This document shows positions 5,347-7,353 of a DNA stretch of 7,353 bases, one piece after another (positions within the stretch are counted from its first letter, which is position 1; each line of letters begins with the position of its first letter). Source of the stretch: Paracoccaceae bacterium. Lineage in GTDB: Bacteria; Pseudomonadota; Alphaproteobacteria; Rhodobacterales; Rhodobacteraceae. Location of the stretch: assembly GCA_011525185.1 (NCBI GenBank), contig WTIQ01000518.1:1-7353 (forward strand), written 5' to 3'. Both the position numbers and the translations under genes were made by a program. Below the pieces are notes generated by a model. It was not told the origin of the DNA, made no database searches, and saw only the letters and a list, made by a program, of their open reading frames with translations.

Positions 5347-6864
5347 ATGTGGCATGATCGCCGCAACATGGGAATTGGTGTCAAACATTTAACGGACCGT
5401 AAGAGTCTTAGGGACTGGCTCAATGCGCTTCTGCTCCCAGATGAGGAGCGCCAACGGATCGCCACGGGATTGGCGACGCGAGCAACTCTCAGGGTGCTAC
5501 CGCTAGATTGGGCGTTTACTCGTCGCATCTCTGCACGGTCAAAAACTCCCAGCAAAGACCCTACGATATCAGAGGTATTGCAGAGGAATTTCAGCTCAGC
5601 GGTGGATACCACCAAGACAACCGCAGAAATTAAAACCCGAGCTTCATTTCCCTTCGACCCCGCAGCAGCTGTCTTCCCCCTAGTTGCCTCGGCTTCGTCC
5701 CTTTCCTTTGCCAACCGCGCCGACTACGGTTCCACCGCCGTCAAAAAAAGCCTTTTGGGCTAGAGTGGCGCAGGATGCAGCGATTTTACAGGGCGGGGCT
5801 CAGGCTGTGAATTTCGCCCCGCTCTGGCATGACCAATACAACCCTTTGGAAAGAACCTGCCAGGCCCTCAAACACGACCTGCAAAAAGACGCGGCGGATT
5901 GGACGTTTTGGATCGGTTTTTATGAGGACCTCTTAGCAGGGCGCAGCATGAATTGGCCGCTCCTTCATGACATCGCCACAACAGACACCCTCGACTGGAG
6001 CAAAGGCCCCATCGATTTGAACGCCGATATTATGGCTTTTCGTGATATCTGGCTGGCCAAAAAGGCCCGTGCAGGGGAGGCCCTCTATTTTGATGAAGAG
6101 GCTGGTGTCTTTCGCTTGGAGGTCATGGAGGCTGACGATCCTTCGCGACTGGAGCGCGCGGTCTTCAAATTAACCGAAATTTTAGAGCTGATAAACGCGA
6201 CAGGCAATTTTTCGGGCGTTGTAAAGGGAGAGTTGCTCCTCATAGAGCGGGCTGTGACGCTCTATCCTGATAATGCCTTTAAGGTCTATAACAACACAAG
6301 CCAGTCCTTGAAATTGCTACGCCGCAATATTGAAACGGCGGCCTGTCCTGCCCCCGCTGATGAAGCACTGGTTGATATTTTGGAGATGACCCTGCAAGAG
6401 GTGAAAGCCATGTTGCAGAGCGAGCCTGATGTGATCTCCGATGTGATCCCGCGGTTGGAAAAGCTTATCTCTGAGATGCCCAAGAGGACCTTCGCAATAT
6501 GCGAGGGGCCAGTGAGCAACTCGCGCTTTTGTCAGAGGACAGCCTAGCCGAGCAAACGAGAAGAGAAGCCAATGTTTTTGGGGATGGATATGCCTCTGAC
6601 GCCGAGCGGGGTGTGGCGCTTTACTATTCTGCGTCACGGATTGTGCAGGCGGTCTTTGTTGGTATGCATAGGACTTTTAACTTATTGCTCGATGGGAGCG
6701 TCAGTGCGACCAGCAAACTTGCTATGATTTCTCAGAACATTAAAAAGATTTCTTTGAATATTGCTGGCGCGAGTGCTGTTGGGGCGGTCTCCTATGGTTT
6801 AGGAAGTTTTGTGCTCTCTCCACAGGTTCGGTGGGTTTTGGATTTCTTTCACCGCTTTTTTTAA
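5347..6864 (+). pseudogene. Frameshifted gene of an uncharacterised Rhodobacterales-type protein family
   Basis: Three open frames join into one protein of about 500 residues. Part 1 (from ATG 5347 or the in-frame ATG 5368 to the A run at 5743-5749) holds 'LTDRKSLRDWLNALL' and 'IATRA'-like 'TGLATRATLRVLPLDW', then an alanine/serine-rich stretch. Part 2 continues in the next frame with 'AFWARVAQDAAILQGG', 'PLWHDQ', 'WTFWIGFYEDLLAG' and 'ALYFDEEAGVFRLEV'. Part 3, back in the first frame from about 6481 to TAA 6864, has 'EDLRNMRGASEQLALLSEDS' and a hydrophobic segment 'ISLNIAGASAVGAVSYGLGS' that may be a membrane helix near the C terminus. From memory such Ala-rich proteins with 'LRVLPL' and 'W-x-x-W-x-x-(W/F)YE-x-x-L-x-G' are common in Rhodobacteraceae, with no known function. 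The first shift needs one A fewer (GTC AAA AAA GCC), the second one base more near 6475-6492. Mutation, sequencing error or homopolymer slippage would each explain it. No Shine-Dalgarno sequence precedes either start. Confidence 0.72.
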
Positions 6865-6885
6865 GGTGCCGTAAGAGCCGTTTTC

Positions 6886-6914
6886 TTGACCTTTCCCTAT
6901 TCACATCGTAAGCG
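6886..6914 (+). promoter_or_regulatory. Possible promoter giving a leaderless ABC-F mRNA
   Basis: TTGACC (6886-6891) is a five of six match to the -35 consensus. At a 17-base spacer the -10 position holds TAAGCG (6909-6914), which is weak. Usual spacing would put the transcription start at 6921, the A of the ABC-F ATG. Conserved TTGAC with a relaxed -10 is known in Rhodobacterales promoters. Confidence 0.3.
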
Positions 6915-6920
6915 CGCAGC

Positions 6921-7353
6921 ATGGCGCGTGTACCTCTAACTCAACTGAGCAATATTTCTTTGACCTTTGGGGGTGATCCGGTTTTTGACCGTCTTAGCCT
7001 TGTGGTGCAGCCTGGGGATCGGGTGGCCTTGGTGGGGCGGAACGGATCGGGTAAGTCCACTTTGATGAAGGTCATGGCGGGCCTTGTGGAGGCCGACAAA
7101 GGCGAGCGCGTCGTGCCCCCGCATATGTCTGTGGGCTACATGGAGCAAGACCCCAGCATGGAGGGCTTTGACACGCTTGGCGATTATGCCGCCAGTGATT
7201 TGCCTGAGGGTGAATTTTACAAAGTCGAACGGGCAGGTGAGGGGCTTAAGTTTGATCCTCAACGCCCTGTTGCCACGGCCTCGGGCGGCGAGCGGCGGTG
7301 TGCGGCGCTGGCCAAGTTAATGGCCGAAGCGCCTGATCTGATGCTCCTTGATG
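6921..7353 (+). CDS. ABC-F family ATPase, N-terminal part (cut by right edge)
   Basis: The first 144 residues of a soluble ABC ATPase of the ABC-F group are visible. Members have two ATPase domains in one chain and no membrane domain, and act on the ribosome. Seen are Walker A 'GRNGSGKST' (39-47), 'GYMEQDP' (72-78, the Q-loop region), the signature 'SGGERRCAALA' (121-131) and Walker B 'LMLLD' (140-144), where the window ends. The short Walker A-to-signature interval and 'LPEGEFYKVERAGEGLKFDP' (94-113) resemble the Uup-like members of Rhodobacterales as I recall them. The signature has Cys127 where Arg is usual (GERRR). Start: ATG 6921, 56 bases after the frameshifted gene; no Shine-Dalgarno sequence is present and no better in-frame start exists. 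The linker and second ATPase domain, needed to name a subgroup, lie outside. Confidence 0.92.
   Translation, partial: MARVPLTQLSNISLTFGGDPVFDRLSLVVQPGDRVALVGRNGSGKSTLMKVMAGLVEADKGERVVPPHMSVGYMEQDPSMEGFDTLGDYAASDLPEGEFYKVERAGEGLKFDPQRPVATASGGERRCAALAKLMAEAPDLMLLD

Noticed and set aside
5333..5347. TCCCGC-ATC-GCGGGA hairpin as a terminator
   Set aside because: No T tract follows on either strand; at most it could mask the ATG at 5347.
5684..5749. Proline-rich N terminus (MPRLRPFPLP...) for the middle frame of the broken gene
   Set aside because: It is the out-of-frame reading of the alanine/serine-rich part of frame 1, which fits the family better; the start at 5684 lacks a ribosome binding site.
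6936..7262. 108-codon minus-strand open frame opposite the ABC-F gene
   Set aside because: Mirror frame of a gene with clear Walker A and signature motifs.

Overview
The window looks like a chromosomal segment of an alphaproteobacterium, most likely Rhodobacterales (Roseobacter-type). Three things point there: the gene order DUF177-rpmF-plsX-fabH-ihfA-merR, a divergent BamE-type lipoprotein next to an OlsB-type acyltransferase, and the close resemblance of most proteins to that group (from memory; no search was possible). Base composition is near 50 percent GC, modest for the order.

Minus strand, 1-3593: one housekeeping block, transcribed leftward. It runs DUF177/YceD (3036-3593), rpmF (ribosomal protein bL32, 2675-2881), plsX (1560-2642), fabH (572-1543), ihfA (143-442) and a MerR-type regulator cut by the left edge (1-127). 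It joins ribosome assembly (DUF177, bL32) with phospholipid and fatty-acid initiation (PlsX, FabH), then a nucleoid protein and a regulator. A 129-base gap before ihfA holds a perfect DnaA-box match and a dyad. A 154-base gap before rpmF holds a perfect hairpin and a possible promoter.

Plus strand, 3594-4947: a 93-base divergent intergenic region carries a good sigma-70-type promoter for a BamE/SmpA-like outer-membrane lipoprotein (3687-4139). An OlsB-like ornithine lipid N-acyltransferase (4210-4947) follows. Its usual partner, the OlsA O-acyltransferase, is not found downstream in the window.

4948-5346: about 400 bases without a convincing gene but rich in structure. Two strong GC hairpins lie back to back (5008-5057), a full match to the IHF consensus follows 7 bases later (5065-5077), and several short words recur in direct and inverted orientation. 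It could be terminator DNA, a REP-like palindromic element or a structured RNA.

5347-6864: one long gene of an uncharacterised, apparently Rhodobacterales-typical family, broken by two compensating frameshifts. The first is at a run of seven A (5743-5749), the second near 6475-6492. Restored, it would encode about 500 residues with an alanine-rich middle and a hydrophobic C-terminal segment.

6921-7353: the start of an ABC-F ATPase gene cut by the right edge. It has no Shine-Dalgarno sequence, and a possible promoter is placed so that transcription would begin at the start codon.

No CRISPR array, tRNA, rRNA, insertion sequence or prophage was seen. The least explained parts are the structured intergenic region and the frameshifted gene.
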